Positions 23,321-33,297 of a stretch of DNA of 64,000 nucleotides are shown here, in pieces. The stretch is from the NCBI RefSeq assembly GCF_900089605.1, contig NZ_LT594324.1, forward strand, positions 1,736,001 through 1,800,000, given 5' to 3'. The notes beneath the pieces are model-generated. The model made no database searches. It was not told the DNA's origin and saw only the letters and a program-made list of their open reading frames with translations. The DNA comes from Micromonospora narathiwatensis (GTDB lineage Bacteria; Actinomycetota; Actinomycetes; Mycobacteriales; Micromonosporaceae). How positions within the stretch are numbered: position 1 is the first letter of the stretch; each line of letters begins with the position of its first letter. The translations under genes were made by a program, and so were the position numbers.

Positions 23321-26149
23321 GTGCCCCCGTATCTGTCCCGTGGTCGACGCAACGCCGCGTTGTTGTTGTCCACGACGTTGGTGGCGTCTTTGACCACCTT
23401 GTCGACGAAGCCCGCGTGGGCTGATCCTGATCAGGCCCCGGCGAAGAATCCGATCTTCTTGACTGGCCCGAACGAGGGTGCGCCGAACGACATCGCGATG
23501 CGGTATCTGCGGGCGCATCCGGCCGATCATGGCGTGGGTGATGCGGATCTGTCGGATCTGGTGGTGTCGTCGAGTTACCCGAGTCGCCACAACGGGGTGA
23601 CTCATGTGAACCTGACGCAGCGGCACGAGGATCTGGAGGTGTTCGGCGCGACGGCGACGGTGAGTGTCGCTCGTGACGGCAGTGTGATCTTCGTGGGTGA
23701 CAGCCTGGTGTCGGGGTTGTCGGCGAAGGCTTCCGGTGACGCGTCGTTGGACGCGGTGGAGGCGGTGGAGGCGGCTGCCGACGCGTTGGATCTGGCGGAT
23801 CCGAAGAACGCGAAGGTGATGAGCCGGACCGGTGGTGCGGCGCAGCGCACGGTGGTGTCGGGCGCCGGTATCTCGGATCAGCCGATTCCGGCGAAGTTGG
23901 GCTGGCAGCCGACCGAGGACGGGTTGCGGCTGGCCTGGCAGTTGGTGATCGATGATTCGTCGGACACCCACCTGTGGAACGCCGCGGTCGACGCCGAGAC
24001 CGGCAAGCTGCTCAACGCCGACGACTGGACCGACCACGACAGCCCGGAAGACCTGGTCAGTACGCTGGGCCGCCGCGAGCCGCAGGCCGCGACCATCGCC
24101 ACCGCGAGCATCCCGGCCGCGCGGGTCAGCCCGCCGAACCCGGCCGTCGACGGGTCGAGCTACCAGGTCTTCGAGTTCCCGAAGGGTGACCCGAACGACG
24201 GGCCGCGGACCCTGGTGACCAACCCGGCGGACGGCACCGCGTCCCCGTACGGCTGGCACGACACGGACGGCAAGCCGGGCGCCGAATACACCATCACCCG
24301 GGGCAACAACGCGTATGCCTACACCGACAAGGACGCCAACAACCAGGTCGACCCGGACAGCGCGCCGGACGGTGGCGCCGGCCTCACGTTCAACTTCCCG
24401 GCCGACCTGAACGAGCATCCGCAGACGTACGCCCAGGCCGCGGTGACGAACCAGTTCTACTGGTGCAACATGGTCCACGACATCTCCTACCGGTACGGCT
24501 TCGACGAGATGTCCGGCAACTTCCAGGTCAACAACTACGGCCGGGGCGGCGTCGGCGGCGACGACGTGCTGTGCGAGGCGCACGACGGTTCCGGTGAGAA
24601 CAACGCCAACTTCTCCACGCCGGCGGCGGACGGTGGCCGGCCCCGGATGCAGATGTTCCTCTGGCCGGGCAACCAGTTCGGTCTGCCGAACGCCGTGACG
24701 ATCGACGGCGGCTCCGCCGCCGGCACGTACGAGGCGGAGTACGCGCGGTTCACCCCCGCGCCCACCAGCGCCGGCTTCGCCGGCGAGGTGGTGGTGGTCA
24801 ACGACGGCGTCGGGGCGACCGGCGACGGCTGCACCGCCTACAGCCTGCCCAGCGGCGCGGTCGCCGTGGTCGACCGGACCAGCAGCTGCAACTTCTACAC
24901 CCAGGTGGTCAACGCCGAGAAGGCCGGTGCCGCGGCGGTCGTGGTCGTCAACAACGTCGCCGGCAACCCGGCGGTGATGAGCGGCTCCATGAACCCGCCG
25001 GTCGGGATTCCCGCCGTGATGGTTGGCCAGGCCGACGGCAGGGCCATCAAGGCCGGGCTGCCGGCCTCGGGCAAGGTCCACCGCAACCTGGCCCGCCCGG
25101 CGATGCGGGACGCCTCGTTCCGCTCGGAGACGATCTTCCACGAGTACGGCCACGGGATCTCCAACCGGCTCACCGGTGGCCCGAACATCAACTGCCTGAC
25201 CGGCGACGAGCAGATGGGCGAGGGCTGGAGCGACTTCCTCGCGATCACCGCGCTGCTCAACCCCGCGATCGACGATCCGGAGAACGCCCGCGGCTACGGT
25301 CAGTACCCGCTGTTCCAGGACAGCCGGGTGGGCGGCGGGATCCGGCCGCGGCCGTACTCGCGGAACATGGAGATCCAGCCGTTCACGTACGACAGCATCA
25401 AGACCGGTGGCTGGCTGGACGGCACCTCCCTGGCAGCGCCGCACGGCATCGGTCACGGCTGGGCGGCCGTGCTGTACGACATGGTCTGGAACCTCGTCGA
25501 CCGGCACGGGTTCAACCCGAACATCTACGACGGGTGGAACACCGGCGGTAACAACCTCGCGCTCCAGCTGGTGCTCGACGGGATGAAGATGCAGGGTTGC
25601 GGTCCGGGTTTCGTGACCGGTCGTAACGCGATCATCGCCGCGGACGCGGCGTTGACCGGTGGCGAGAACGCCTGCATCATCTGGGGTTCGTTCGCGCGTC
25701 GTGGTCTGGGTTACAGCGCGGTGCAGGGCACCACGAACCGCAACGACAACAGCGAGGCGTTCGACACCCACCCGTCGTGTCGGGGTGACTTCGTCGGTCG
25801 GTCCGCGCAGCCGGCGTTGAACACGGTCATCGCCGGTGACGCCGCGCCGATGAAGTTCAAGCTGGCCGCCAACCGGGGCCTGGACATCCTGGCCAGCAAC
25901 TCGCCGTACTCGCGGCTGGTGGACTGCGACACGCTCAAGACCGTCAACCCGAGCGGGCCGGTCACTCCTCGGCCGACCCCGGTCGCGGCGCGTAACCCGG
26001 GCGGGTCGCACATGTCGGCCAACGCCAACGGGCAGTACAACTACCCGTGGAAGACCGACCCGTCGTGGGTCGGTACCTGCCGGGAGTTCGTCCTGACTCT
26101 CGACGACGGATTCCAGTACCGCACCTACTTCAAGTTCATCGCCGGCTGA
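23321..26149 (+). CDS. Secreted M36 (fungalysin-type) metalloprotease with PA and C-terminal PxKF-like domains
   Basis: This is a 942-residue protein; the GTG at 23321 follows GAAGGGAG. The signal peptide ends near KPAWA, and an FTP-type propeptide follows (LNVGDADLSDLVVSS type, then VNLTQRHEDLEVFG). The catalytic core has FHEYGHGISNRL (HExxH, about residue 607) and GEGWSDFL. A PA domain is inserted before it (GFAGEVVVVNDGVGATGDGC, IPAVMVGQADG). The last ~100 residues (APMKFKL, LVDCDTLKT, YPWKTDPSWVGTCREF) look like a PxKF-type beta module, similar to the C-terminus of the large arabinosidase-like protein at 37689. The first ~630 bases use TTG, GAT and other G/T-ending codons far more than the rest, hinting at a mosaic origin. 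Confidence 0.92.
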   Translation: MPPYLSRGRRNAALLLSTTLVASLTTLSTKPAWADPDQAPAKNPIFLTGPNEGAPNDIAMRYLRAHPADHGVGDADLSDLVVSSSYPSRHNGVTHVNLTQRHEDLEVFGATATVSVARDGSVIFVGDSLVSGLSAKASGDASLDAVEAVEAAADALDLADPKNAKVMSRTGGAAQRTVVSGAGISDQPIPAKLGWQPTEDGLRLAWQLVIDDSSDTHLWNAAVDAETGKLLNADDWTDHDSPEDLVSTLGRREPQAATIATASIPAARVSPPNPAVDGSSYQVFEFPKGDPNDGPRTLVTNPADGTASPYGWHDTDGKPGAEYTITRGNNAYAYTDKDANNQVDPDSAPDGGAGLTFNFPADLNEHPQTYAQAAVTNQFYWCNMVHDISYRYGFDEMSGNFQVNNYGRGGVGGDDVLCEAHDGSGENNANFSTPAADGGRPRMQMFLWPGNQFGLPNAVTIDGGSAAGTYEAEYARFTPAPTSAGFAGEVVVVNDGVGATGDGCTAYSLPSGAVAVVDRTSSCNFYTQVVNAEKAGAAAVVVVNNVAGNPAVMSGSMNPPVGIPAVMVGQADGRAIKAGLPASGKVHRNLARPAMRDASFRSETIFHEYGHGISNRLTGGPNINCLTGDEQMGEGWSDFLAITALLNPAIDDPENARGYGQYPLFQDSRVGGGIRPRPYSRNMEIQPFTYDSIKTGGWLDGTSLAAPHGIGHGWAAVLYDMVWNLVDRHGFNPNIYDGWNTGGNNLALQLVLDGMKMQGCGPGFVTGRNAIIAADAALTGGENACIIWGSFARRGLGYSAVQGTTNRNDNSEAFDTHPSCRGDFVGRSAQPALNTVIAGDAAPMKFKLAANRGLDILASNSPYSRLVDCDTLKTVNPSGPVTPRPTPVAARNPGGSHMSANANGQYNYPWKTDPSWVGTCREFVLTLDDGFQYRTYFKFIAG

Positions 26150-26172
26150 CAATCGGCACCGGCACCACCTGA

Positions 26173-26214
26173 GGCCGGAGGGAGCGTCCCGTGGTCGGGG
26201 CGCTCCCTCCGGCC
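26173..26214 (+). terminator. Strong hairpin terminator after the M36 gene
   Basis: A perfect 14-base-pair stem GGCCGGAGGGAGCG (26173-26186) with its complement at 26201-26214 and a 14-base loop, 24 bases after the protease stop. Confidence 0.8.
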
Positions 26215-26327
26215 GTGTGGCGCTCATGCCGCCGGGCGCTGCCCGGCCGGTTCGGTGGGCACTCGACGGCATCGACGGTCGCCGCCCCGCGCGTCGCCCG
26301 ACGAGAGGCATTTCTGCCGGCCCGCGA

Positions 26328-26343
26328 ATGTTATCGTTAACGT
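26328..26343. promoter_or_regulatory. Arabinose-type LacI operator upstream of the LacI gene
   Basis: TGTTATCGTTAACG (26329-26342) matches 10 of 14 positions on reversal and is the same family as the sites at 14653, 27728, 37213 and 37366. It lies about 300 bases before the regulator start, suggesting autoregulation. The rest of 26215-26639 contains no supported gene. Confidence 0.6.
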
Positions 26344-26639
26344 CGCAGCGGGGAAGGAGCGCGGTGGCCGACTCGACCACGACGGTAGCCAGGCCACCTG
26401 GGCCGGGCGATGCTCGGCTGGGCGACGAGCGAGGTCCGACCGCGGGTCATCCGGTCGGCCGCGCGCCGGGCGTCCCACCTGGCGCCGTTCGTGCCGGCGG
26501 CGTTTCCGCTGGCCGCGATGGACGAGGCGGGGGCACCGGCGCGGGTCGGGCGCACGGTCGTTGTCCACCGGCGAGGGCGGGGTGACGCCGCCCCGCGGGA
26601 TCGAGGATGATGAGTCGAAAACGTGAGGAGCCATCGATA

Positions 26640-27659
26640 GTGAGCGTGGCAAAGGGCCGCCGTCTACCGGTCATGGGAGATGTCGCGCGCCTGGCGGGCG
26701 TGTCGCACATGACCGTGTCCCGCGTCCTCAACGAGCCCGAGTCGGTACGCCCGGAGACCCGCGAGCGGGTCCTCCTCGCCATCGAGCAACTCGGCTACCG
26801 GCGGAACAGCGCCGCGCGGAGCCTGGTCACCCGGCGTTCGCAGACGCTCGGCGTGGTCTGTTTCGACACCACGCTCTATGGGCCGGCCTCGATGCTCAAC
26901 GGCATCGAGCACGCCACCGAAGAGGCGGGATACGCGGTCAGCGTGGCGAGCCTGCGCCGGCCCACGGCCGAGGCGGCGACCCAGGCCGTCCAGCGTCTTG
27001 TCGACCAGTCGGTGGACGGGCTCGTCCTGATCGCTCCACAGGCCGCCGAGGCGATGGCGTTCGTCCGCGCGCTGCCGACCAACGTTCCGGTCGTCGCCGT
27101 GGAGAACGCATTGCCGAACGTCACCAGCGTCTCGGTCGACCAGGTGTTGGGCGCGCGGATGCTCACCGAGCACCTGCTCTCCCTGGGCCACGAGACCGTT
27201 CACCACGTACGGGGTCCCTCGGACTGGAGCGAGGCGAACGGGCGCGTCGACGGCTGGTTGGCCGCGCTCGAGGAGAACGGTCGACCGGTGCCCCGCGAGC
27301 TCGTCGGCGACTGGAGCGCCAAGTCCGGCTACCTCGCGGGCCAGAAGCTGGCCCGGGATCGCCGGGTCACCGCGGTGTTCGCGGCGAACGACTCGATGGC
27401 CCTGGGTGTGCTGCGGGCACTGCACGAGGCGGGGGTGCGGGTGCCGGAGGAGGTCAGCGTGGTGGGGTTCGACGACATCCCCGAAGCGGCGTTCATGACG
27501 CCACCGCTGACCACCGCGAGTCAACCGTTCCGGGATGTCGGCCGGCGCAGCATCGAGATCCTGCTGGCCGTGATCGAGGCGGGCGAGGGGCGTGGCGCCT
27601 CGTCGGTCATCCCCCCTGAGCTGGTAATTCGTAACAGCACTGCGGAGCGTCGGCGGTAG
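26640..27659 (+). CDS. LacI-family transcriptional regulator, predicted arabinose-responsive repressor
   Basis: This is a 339-residue protein from the GTG at 26640, which has GAGGAG 9 bases upstream; an ATG at 26607 would add 11 residues with a poorer ribosome site. The N-terminal HTH reads MGDVARLAGVSHMTVSRVLNEPESVRPETRERV, including the AARSL-type hinge helix (NSAARSLVTRRS). A periplasmic-binding-like effector domain follows (GLVLIAPQAAE, AVFAANDSMALGVLRALHEAGVRVPEEVSVVGFDDIPEA). It is followed directly by araB, and matching palindromes occur at its own gene, araB, the large secreted gene and GH62. The effector is probably L-arabinose or an arabinooligosaccharide. It may be functionally analogous to AraR. 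Confidence 0.92.
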   Translation: MSVAKGRRLPVMGDVARLAGVSHMTVSRVLNEPESVRPETRERVLLAIEQLGYRRNSAARSLVTRRSQTLGVVCFDTTLYGPASMLNGIEHATEEAGYAVSVASLRRPTAEAATQAVQRLVDQSVDGLVLIAPQAAEAMAFVRALPTNVPVVAVENALPNVTSVSVDQVLGARMLTEHLLSLGHETVHHVRGPSDWSEANGRVDGWLAALEENGRPVPRELVGDWSAKSGYLAGQKLARDRRVTAVFAANDSMALGVLRALHEAGVRVPEEVSVVGFDDIPEAAFMTPPLTTASQPFRDVGRRSIEILLAVIEAGEGRGASSVIPPELVIRNSTAERRR

Positions 27660-27714
27660 GAGCCGGCCGCGATGGCGGCCGGCAACCTGCCCGAAACAAT
27701 CTCTTCGCCAAGTC

Positions 27715-27742
27715 TTGACGCCGCCCTAGTTAACGCTAACAT
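27715..27742 (+). promoter_or_regulatory. araB promoter with overlapping LacI operator
   Basis: TTGACG (27715-27720), a 16-base spacer, TAACAT (27737-27742). AGTTAACGCTAACA (27728-27741) fills the spacer and overlaps the -10 element. A further half-site, CGCTAACA, lies at 27754-27761 just downstream of the expected start. Repression by the adjacent LacI protein is inferred. Confidence 0.65.
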
Positions 27743-27805
27743 CGTTGTGACTCCGCTAACACACGTGCACCGGGGATCAGGTGCGCTTCTGCTTGGAGGA
27801 ACTCG

Positions 27806-29488
27806 ATGTCGCCGCGTTCCGTTACCGCTCACGCCCTCGGGTACGTGGTGGGTGTCGACTTTGGCACGTTGTCGGGCCGGGCCGTCGTGGTCCGCGTCGC
27901 CGACGGCGCGGTGGTCGGCTCCGCCGTCCACGAGTACGCGCACGGCGTCATGGACGAGCGCCTGGCCGCCTCCGGCGAACGGCTGCCGCCCGACTGGGCC
28001 CTGCAGGTGCCTGGGGACTACGTCGACGTGCTGCGCCACGCGGTGCCCGAGGCGGTCAGCGCGGCCGGCATCGCCGCCGACGAGGTCATCGGCATCGGCA
28101 CCGACTTCACCGCCTGCACGGTGCTGCCCACACTGGAGGACGGCACGCCGCTGTGCGAGCTGGCCGAGCTGGCGAACCGGCCGCACGCGTACGTCAAGCT
28201 CTGGAAGCACCACGCGGCCCAGCGTCACGCGGACCGGATCAACCAGCTCGCCCACGAGCGCGGCGAGCCCTGGATCAGCCGGTACGGCGGCCGGATCTCC
28301 TCCGAGTGGGAGTTCGCCAAGGGACTCCAGCTCCTGGAGGAGGACCCCGAGGTCTACGCGCGAACCGACCGCTGGGTCGAGGCCGCCGACTGGATCGTCT
28401 GGCAGCTGACCGGCACGTACGTCCGCAACGCCTGCGCGACCGGCTACAAGGCGATCTACCAGGACGGCCACTACCCGTCGGAGGAGTTCCTCGCGGCGCT
28501 GCACCCCGGGTTCACCGACTTCGTGAGCCGCAAGCTCGCGGGACCGATCGCCGACCTCGGCACGCGGGCCGGCATCCTGACGGCCGCCGCCGCGGAGCTG
28601 ACCGGCCTGCCGGAGGGCATCGCGGTCTGCGCCGGCAACGTCGACGCCCACGTGACGGCGCCCGCGGCCGGCGCCGTCGAGCCCGGCCAGCTCGTCGCCA
28701 TCATGGGCACCTCGACCTGCCACGTGGTCAGCTCCGAGGTGCTGACCGAGGTGCCCGGCATCTGCGGCGTCGTGCACGGTGGAATCGTCGCGGGCCTGTG
28801 GGGCTACGAGGCCGGCCAGAGTGGCGTCGGCGACATCTTCGCCTGGTTCACCGAGCGGAACACCCCACCGGCCTACGTCGACGAGGCACGCGCCCGGGGC
28901 ATCTCGGTGCACGACCTGCTCACCGAGAAGGCGGCGCTTCAACCGGTCGGCGGGCACGGGCTGGTCGCGCTCGACTGGCACAGCGGGAACCGCTCCCTCC
29001 TCGTCGACCACGAACTCTCCGGCCTCGTCGTCGGGCTGACCCTGGCGACCCGTCCCGAGGACGTCTACCGGGCGCTGCTGGAGGCGACCGCCTTCGGCGC
29101 CCGCGCCATCATCGACGCGCTGCGCGACGGGGGCGTGCCGGTGACCGAGCTGGTCGTCGCGGGGGGCCTGGTCAAGAACCGGTTCCTGATGCAGCTCTAC
29201 AGCGACGTGACGAGGCTGCCGATCAGCATCGTGGCCTCCACCCACGCACCCGCGGTCGGCTCGGCGATCCACGCCGCGGTCGCCGCCGGCGCGTACCCGG
29301 ACGTGCGGGACGCGGCGGCGGCCATGGGCCGGCGCGACGTCGCGGTCTACCAGCCCGACGAGAAGCGCGCCACCGCCTACGACGCGCTCTACGCGCAGTA
29401 CCTGGCGCTGCACGACCACTTCGGTCGCGGCGGCAGCGACGTGATGCACGAGTTGCGCCGGATCCGGCGGGAGGCGGAGGCACGATGA
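27806..29488 (+). CDS. araB: Ribulokinase
   Basis: This is a 560-residue FGGY-family kinase; GGAGG precedes the ATG. N-terminal [17 protein letters not shown] is the phosphate-1 loop typical of AraB (GTLSGRA rather than GTQSxR). [23 protein letters not shown] and MGTSTCHVV are AraB-specific, and [19 protein letters not shown] is the adenosine motif. It phosphorylates L-ribulose to L-ribulose 5-phosphate in the cytoplasm. Length matches the E. coli enzyme (566). It is the first structural gene of the operon, directly behind an operator-bearing promoter, and overlaps araD by 4 bases. Confidence 0.97.
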   Translation: MSPRSVTAHALGYVVGVDFGTLSGRAVVVRVADGAVVGSAVHEYAHGVMDERLAASGERLPPDWALQVPGDYVDVLRHAVPEAVSAAGIAADEVIGIGTDFTACTVLPTLEDGTPLCELAELANRPHAYVKLWKHHAAQRHADRINQLAHERGEPWISRYGGRISSEWEFAKGLQLLEEDPEVYARTDRWVEAADWIVWQLTGTYVRNACATGYKAIYQDGHYPSEEFLAALHPGFTDFVSRKLAGPIADLGTRAGILTAAAAELTGLPEGIAVCAGNVDAHVTAPAAGAVEPGQLVAIMGTSTCHVVSSEVLTEVPGICGVVHGGIVAGLWGYEAGQSGVGDIFAWFTERNTPPAYVDEARARGISVHDLLTEKAALQPVGGHGLVALDWHSGNRSLLVDHELSGLVVGLTLATRPEDVYRALLEATAFGARAIIDALRDGGVPVTELVVAGGLVKNRFLMQLYSDVTRLPISIVASTHAPAVGSAIHAAVAAGAYPDVRDAAAAMGRRDVAVYQPDEKRATAYDALYAQYLALHDHFGRGGSDVMHELRRIRREAEAR

Positions 29489-30186
29489 GAACGTACGAGG
29501 CGGCGCTCACCGAGACGGTGCGATCGATCCGGGAGGTCGTCGCCGCGCTGCACGCGCAGCTGACCGCCTACCGCCTGGTGGCCTGGACGGCCGGCAACGT
29601 GTCCGGTCGGGTACCGGGTCACGATCTGATGGTCATCAAGCCGAGCGGCGTGGACTACGCCGACCTGACGGCGGACTCGATGGTCGTCTGCGACCTGGAC
29701 GGCAACGTGGTCGAGGGTGGATACAGCCCGTCGAGCGACACCGCGGCCCACGCGTACGTCTACCGGCACCGGCCGGACGTCGGCGGGGTGGTCCACACCC
29801 ACTCGACGTACGCCTCGGCGTGGGCGGCGCGCGGCGAGGCGATCCCGTGCGTGCTCACCGCGATGGCCGACGAGTTCGGCGGCGACATCCCGGTCGGGCC
29901 GTTCGCCATGATCGGCGACGACTCCATCGGGCGGGGCATCGTGGAGACGCTCGCCGGGCACCGGTCGCCGGCGGTGCTGATGCGCAACCACGGCGTGTTC
30001 ACGATCGGGGCGACCCCCCGCGACGCGGTGAAGGCGGCGGTCATGTGCGAGGACGTCGCGCGGACCGTGCACATCGCACGGCAGCTCGGCACGCCGCTGA
30101 CGATCGACGCGGTGGACGTGGACCGCCTCTACGCGCGCTACCAGAAGGTGTACGGCCAGCCTGGCCGGACCGATGGAACGGAGTGA
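29485..30186 (+). CDS. araD: L-ribulose-5-phosphate 4-epimerase
   Basis: This is a 233-residue class II aldolase-fold enzyme; the ATG overlaps the araB stop (ATGA). The segments [40 protein letters not shown] (zinc His pair) and [13 protein letters not shown] identify the AraD/FucA family. The combination with araB and araA makes epimerisation of L-ribulose 5-phosphate to D-xylulose 5-phosphate the clear function. The product feeds the pentose phosphate pathway. The gene order B-D-A is the one common in actinobacteria. Confidence 0.95.
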   Translation: MRTYEAALTETVRSIREVVAALHAQLTAYRLVAWTAGNVSGRVPGHDLMVIKPSGVDYADLTADSMVVCDLDGNVVEGGYSPSSDTAAHAYVYRHRPDVGGVVHTHSTYASAWAARGEAIPCVLTAMADEFGGDIPVGPFAMIGDDSIGRGIVETLAGHRSPAVLMRNHGVFTIGATPRDAVKAAVMCEDVARTVHIARQLGTPLTIDAVDVDRLYARYQKVYGQPGRTDGTE

Positions 30187-30191
30187 CATTC

Positions 30192-31700
30192 GTGCCGACA
30201 GTTGAAAAGCCCGGAGAGATCTGGTTCCTGACCGGAAGCCAGGCGCTGTACGGCGAGGAAGTGCTCGAACAGGTCGCGGCGCAATCCCGTGAGGTGTGCC
30301 AGACGCTCGCCGGTGCCCTGCGGGCCGGTCCTCGCCTCGTGTGGAAGCCGGTACTGACGACCGCCGACGCGATCCGCCGTACCTGCCTCGACGCCACCGC
30401 GGACGACGCGGTGGTCGGCGTCATCGCCTGGATGCACACGTTCTCGCCGGCCAAGGCCTGGATCGCCGGCCTGTCCGCGCTCGGCAAGCCGCTGCTGCAC
30501 CTGCACACGCAGGCCAACCGGTCGCTGCCCTGGGCCGAGCTGGACATGGACTTCATGAACCTCAACCAGGCCGCGCACGGCGACCGCGAGTTCGGGTACG
30601 TGCAGTCGCGGCTGGGCGTGGCCCGCAAGACGGTCGCGGGGTTCGCCGGCGATCCGGTGGTGGGGGAGCGGGTCAGCGCCTGGGCCCGCGCGGCGAGCGG
30701 TTGGCGGGCGTCCCGGTCACTCCGGATGGCCCGCTTCGGCGACAACATGCGCGACGTCGCCGTGACGGAAGGCGACAAGGTCGGCGCCCAGGCGACCCTG
30801 GGCATCTCGGTCAACGCCTACGGTGTGAACGCGCTCGTCGCGGCCGTCGACGAGGTCGCGGACTCGGACGTGGACAAGGTTGTCGTCGAGTACGAGGAGC
30901 GCTACGCCGTGGCGCCCGAGCTGCGTCGCGGTGCCGAGCGGCACGAGTCCCTGCGCTACGGCGCCCGGATCGAACTCGGCCTCCGGCAGTTCCTGGAGGC
31001 GGGTGCCTTCGACGCCTTCACCACGAACTTCGAGGACCTGGGCGGTCTGCGGCAGCTCCCCGGCCTCGCCGTGCAGCGGCTGATGGCCGATGGATACGGG
31101 TTCGGTGGCGAGGGCGACTGGAAGACCGCGGCGCTCCTGCGCATCCTGAAGGTGGTGGCCGGGGACGAGCCGGGCGGCACCTCGTTCATGGAGGACTACA
31201 CCTACCACTGGGGGCCGGGCGAGCCGAAGACCCTCGGCGCGCACATGCTCGAGGTCTGCCCGAGCATCGCCGGGGACCGGCCGAGCCTGGAGATCCACCC
31301 GCTGTCGATCGGTGATCGTGAGGACCCGGTTCGCCTGGTCTTCACCGCCGCGCCCGGCCCGGGTCTCGTGGTCGGTCTCGCCGATCTGGGCGGCCGGCTC
31401 CGGCTGACCGCCAACGAGATCGACCTGGTGGCGCCGGACGAGCCGCTGCCGCGGCTGCCCGTCGCCCGCGCGGTGTGGAAGCCCCGCCCCAACCTCGCCA
31501 CGTCGGCCGAGTGCTGGCTGCTCGCGGGCGGGCCGCACCACACCGTGCTCAGCACCGCGGTCGGCCGGGAGGCGCTCGCCGACTTCGCCGACATGGCCGG
31601 TGTCGAGCTGCTCATGATCGACGCCGCGACCGACCCGCGGTCGTTCGCGGATCACCTCCGCTGGAACAGCACCTACTACCGGATGACGCAGCGGCTCTGA
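30192..31700 (+). CDS. araA: L-arabinose isomerase
   Basis: This is a 502-residue protein from the GTG at 30192, which has CGGAG 8 bases upstream. A GTG at 30183 overlapping the araD stop would add 3 residues. Signatures are [82 protein letters not shown] and the C-terminal [23 protein letters not shown] with the metal-binding His residues. It converts L-arabinose to L-ribulose, the first step after uptake and hydrolysis of arabinosides by the downstream genes. Mn2+-dependent, as known for the family. Confidence 0.97.
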   Translation: MPTVEKPGEIWFLTGSQALYGEEVLEQVAAQSREVCQTLAGALRAGPRLVWKPVLTTADAIRRTCLDATADDAVVGVIAWMHTFSPAKAWIAGLSALGKPLLHLHTQANRSLPWAELDMDFMNLNQAAHGDREFGYVQSRLGVARKTVAGFAGDPVVGERVSAWARAASGWRASRSLRMARFGDNMRDVAVTEGDKVGAQATLGISVNAYGVNALVAAVDEVADSDVDKVVVEYEERYAVAPELRRGAERHESLRYGARIELGLRQFLEAGAFDAFTTNFEDLGGLRQLPGLAVQRLMADGYGFGGEGDWKTAALLRILKVVAGDEPGGTSFMEDYTYHWGPGEPKTLGAHMLEVCPSIAGDRPSLEIHPLSIGDREDPVRLVFTAAPGPGLVVGLADLGGRLRLTANEIDLVAPDEPLPRLPVARAVWKPRPNLATSAECWLLAGGPHHTVLSTAVGREALADFADMAGVELLMIDAATDPRSFADHLRWNSTYYRMTQRL

Positions 31701-31889
31701 TCCCGCGCCGGCCGTCGCCGAAATGTCGCCGGACGGCCGATCGGCCGGACGGACAACGCCCGAGGAAACTCCGGTGCCAACGAAGTCTTCCTCGACAGGG
31801 CGGCGCAACACCCAACTCACCGAAAAGAAGTTCCCAGCTTGGCCGGGACCGCGGTGCGGACCTCGGAACGATGAGCGTAGGAGATGACC

Positions 31890-33188
31890 ATGAGACGAAC
31901 CTCGCGCGGGCGACTTGGCCTGCGCTCGCTGGCAGGAGTCCTGGTGGCGGCGCTGGCCCTCGGCGCGGCGGCGTGCAGCAAGGCCGACTCGGACGACAAG
32001 GCGACGGTCCAGGCCGGGCCGGACGGCACCGACGACGGCAGTGAGCTGACCCTGTGGACCCGGGCGCCGCTCGAGAAGCAGGCGAAGCTTCTCGTCGAGG
32101 CGTACAACGCCAGCCACAAGAACCAGGTCAAGCTGACCGTCGTACCGAACGACGACTACGTGGCGAAGGTCGGTGCGGCGGCCGGTTCGGGCGGGCTGCC
32201 CGACCTCTTCGCCGCGGACATCGTCTACGTGCCGAACTGGGTGCAGCAGGGCCTGTTCAAGGACCTCAGCTCGAACATCAACGGCCTCGGCTTCAAGGAC
32301 TCCATCAACAAGGGCCACCTGGCGGCCGGCACGCGCGAGGGCAAGGAGTACGTGCTGCCCTTCGTGCTGGACCTGTCGATGATGTTCTGGAACAAGCAGC
32401 TGTTCAAGGACGCCGGGCTGGACCCGGAGAAGGCCCCGGCGACGCTGGAGGAGTACGCCGCCGCCGCCAAGGCGGTCCAGGCACTGAAGAAGGACGGCGT
32501 CTACGGCACGGCGACCGGCCTGAACTGCGGCGGATGCCTGGTCTTCACCTGGTTCCCCACCATCTGGGCCAGCAACGGTGAGGTGCTCAGCGAGGACGGC
32601 GCCAAGTCCAAGCTCGCCGACGACACCGCCCAGAAGGTCTACAGCACCTGGCGGGACCTGTGGAAGTCCGGCGCCGTGCTCCCCTCCTCGAAGGACGAGG
32701 CGGGCCCCACCTGGACGGCCGGGTTCACCCAGGGCAAGGTCGGCCTGATGTTCTACCCGGCGACGCTGCTCTCCTCGACGCCGTTCGATGTCGGGGTGGC
32801 CGGCATCCCCGGCCCGGACGGCGGCGCCTCCACCTTCGTCGGCGGCGACGGCATCGGCGTCTCGAAGGACTCGAAGAAGGCCGCGCAGGCCTGGAACTTC
32901 CTGAACTGGATGATGTCCGAGGACGCCCAGGTCGAGGTGCTCGCGAAGAACAAGGACGTGGTGTCCCGGTCCGACCTGGCGAACAACAAGTACGCCTCCC
33001 AGGACCCGCGGCTGGTCACCATCAACGAGGTGGCCGGCAAGGGTGACACCCCGGTCGCGCTGAACTTCCAGCAGGCGTTCAACGCGCCGAACAGCCCGTG
33101 GCTGACGCTGGTGCGCGACCAGGTGCTGGGTGACGGCGGCAATCTCCAGAAGGACAACGACGAGATCTCCGCGGTGCTTGGGCAGTAG
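31890..33188 (+). CDS. Sugar ABC transporter substrate-binding lipoprotein
   Basis: This is a 432-residue cluster B (family 1) binding protein. The ATG at 31890 has GTAGGAG at good spacing, whereas the ATG at 31884 would abut it. The lipobox ends at Cys29 (LALGAAAC). The mature part has ELTLWTRAPLEKQAKLLVEAYNASH, DDYVAKVGAAAGSGGLPDLFAADIVYV and WASNGEVLSEDGAKSKL, typical of oligosaccharide-binding proteins. It precedes two MalF/MalG-type permeases and a GH127 enzyme, so the ligand is inferred to be a beta-L-arabinooligosaccharide. A stable hairpin follows, which may keep its transcript level above that of the permeases. Confidence 0.93.
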   Translation: MRRTSRGRLGLRSLAGVLVAALALGAAACSKADSDDKATVQAGPDGTDDGSELTLWTRAPLEKQAKLLVEAYNASHKNQVKLTVVPNDDYVAKVGAAAGSGGLPDLFAADIVYVPNWVQQGLFKDLSSNINGLGFKDSINKGHLAAGTREGKEYVLPFVLDLSMMFWNKQLFKDAGLDPEKAPATLEEYAAAAKAVQALKKDGVYGTATGLNCGGCLVFTWFPTIWASNGEVLSEDGAKSKLADDTAQKVYSTWRDLWKSGAVLPSSKDEAGPTWTAGFTQGKVGLMFYPATLLSSTPFDVGVAGIPGPDGGASTFVGGDGIGVSKDSKKAAQAWNFLNWMMSEDAQVEVLAKNKDVVSRSDLANNKYASQDPRLVTINEVAGKGDTPVALNFQQAFNAPNSPWLTLVRDQVLGDGGNLQKDNDEISAVLGQ

Positions 33189-33203
33189 ACGTACGCCGTG
33201 GGC

Positions 33204-33230
33204 GTGTGCCGGGCCGTCGGCCCGGCACAC
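33204..33230 (+). other. Intercistronic hairpin between binding-protein and permease genes
   Basis: A perfect 12-base-pair stem GTGTGCCGGGCC with its complement around a 3-base loop. In such operons this kind of hairpin usually causes partial termination or protects the 3' end of the binding-protein message. Confidence 0.65.
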
Positions 33231-33297
33231 CCCGCGGTACGACACCGACCCGGGACGCAGCGACGAGCTGCCGCCGGCCGATGAACGAGAGGTTCCC

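Noticed and set aside
26181..26210. GGGAGCG...CGCTCCC as a CebR-type operator after the M36 gene
   Set aside because: The two halves are arms of a long perfect hairpin just behind a stop codon, so it is a terminator.
26607..26639. ATG at 26607 as start of the LacI gene
   Set aside because: Possible, but the GTG at 26640 has a much better ribosome site (GAGGAG at 9 bases) and gives the usual family N-terminus.
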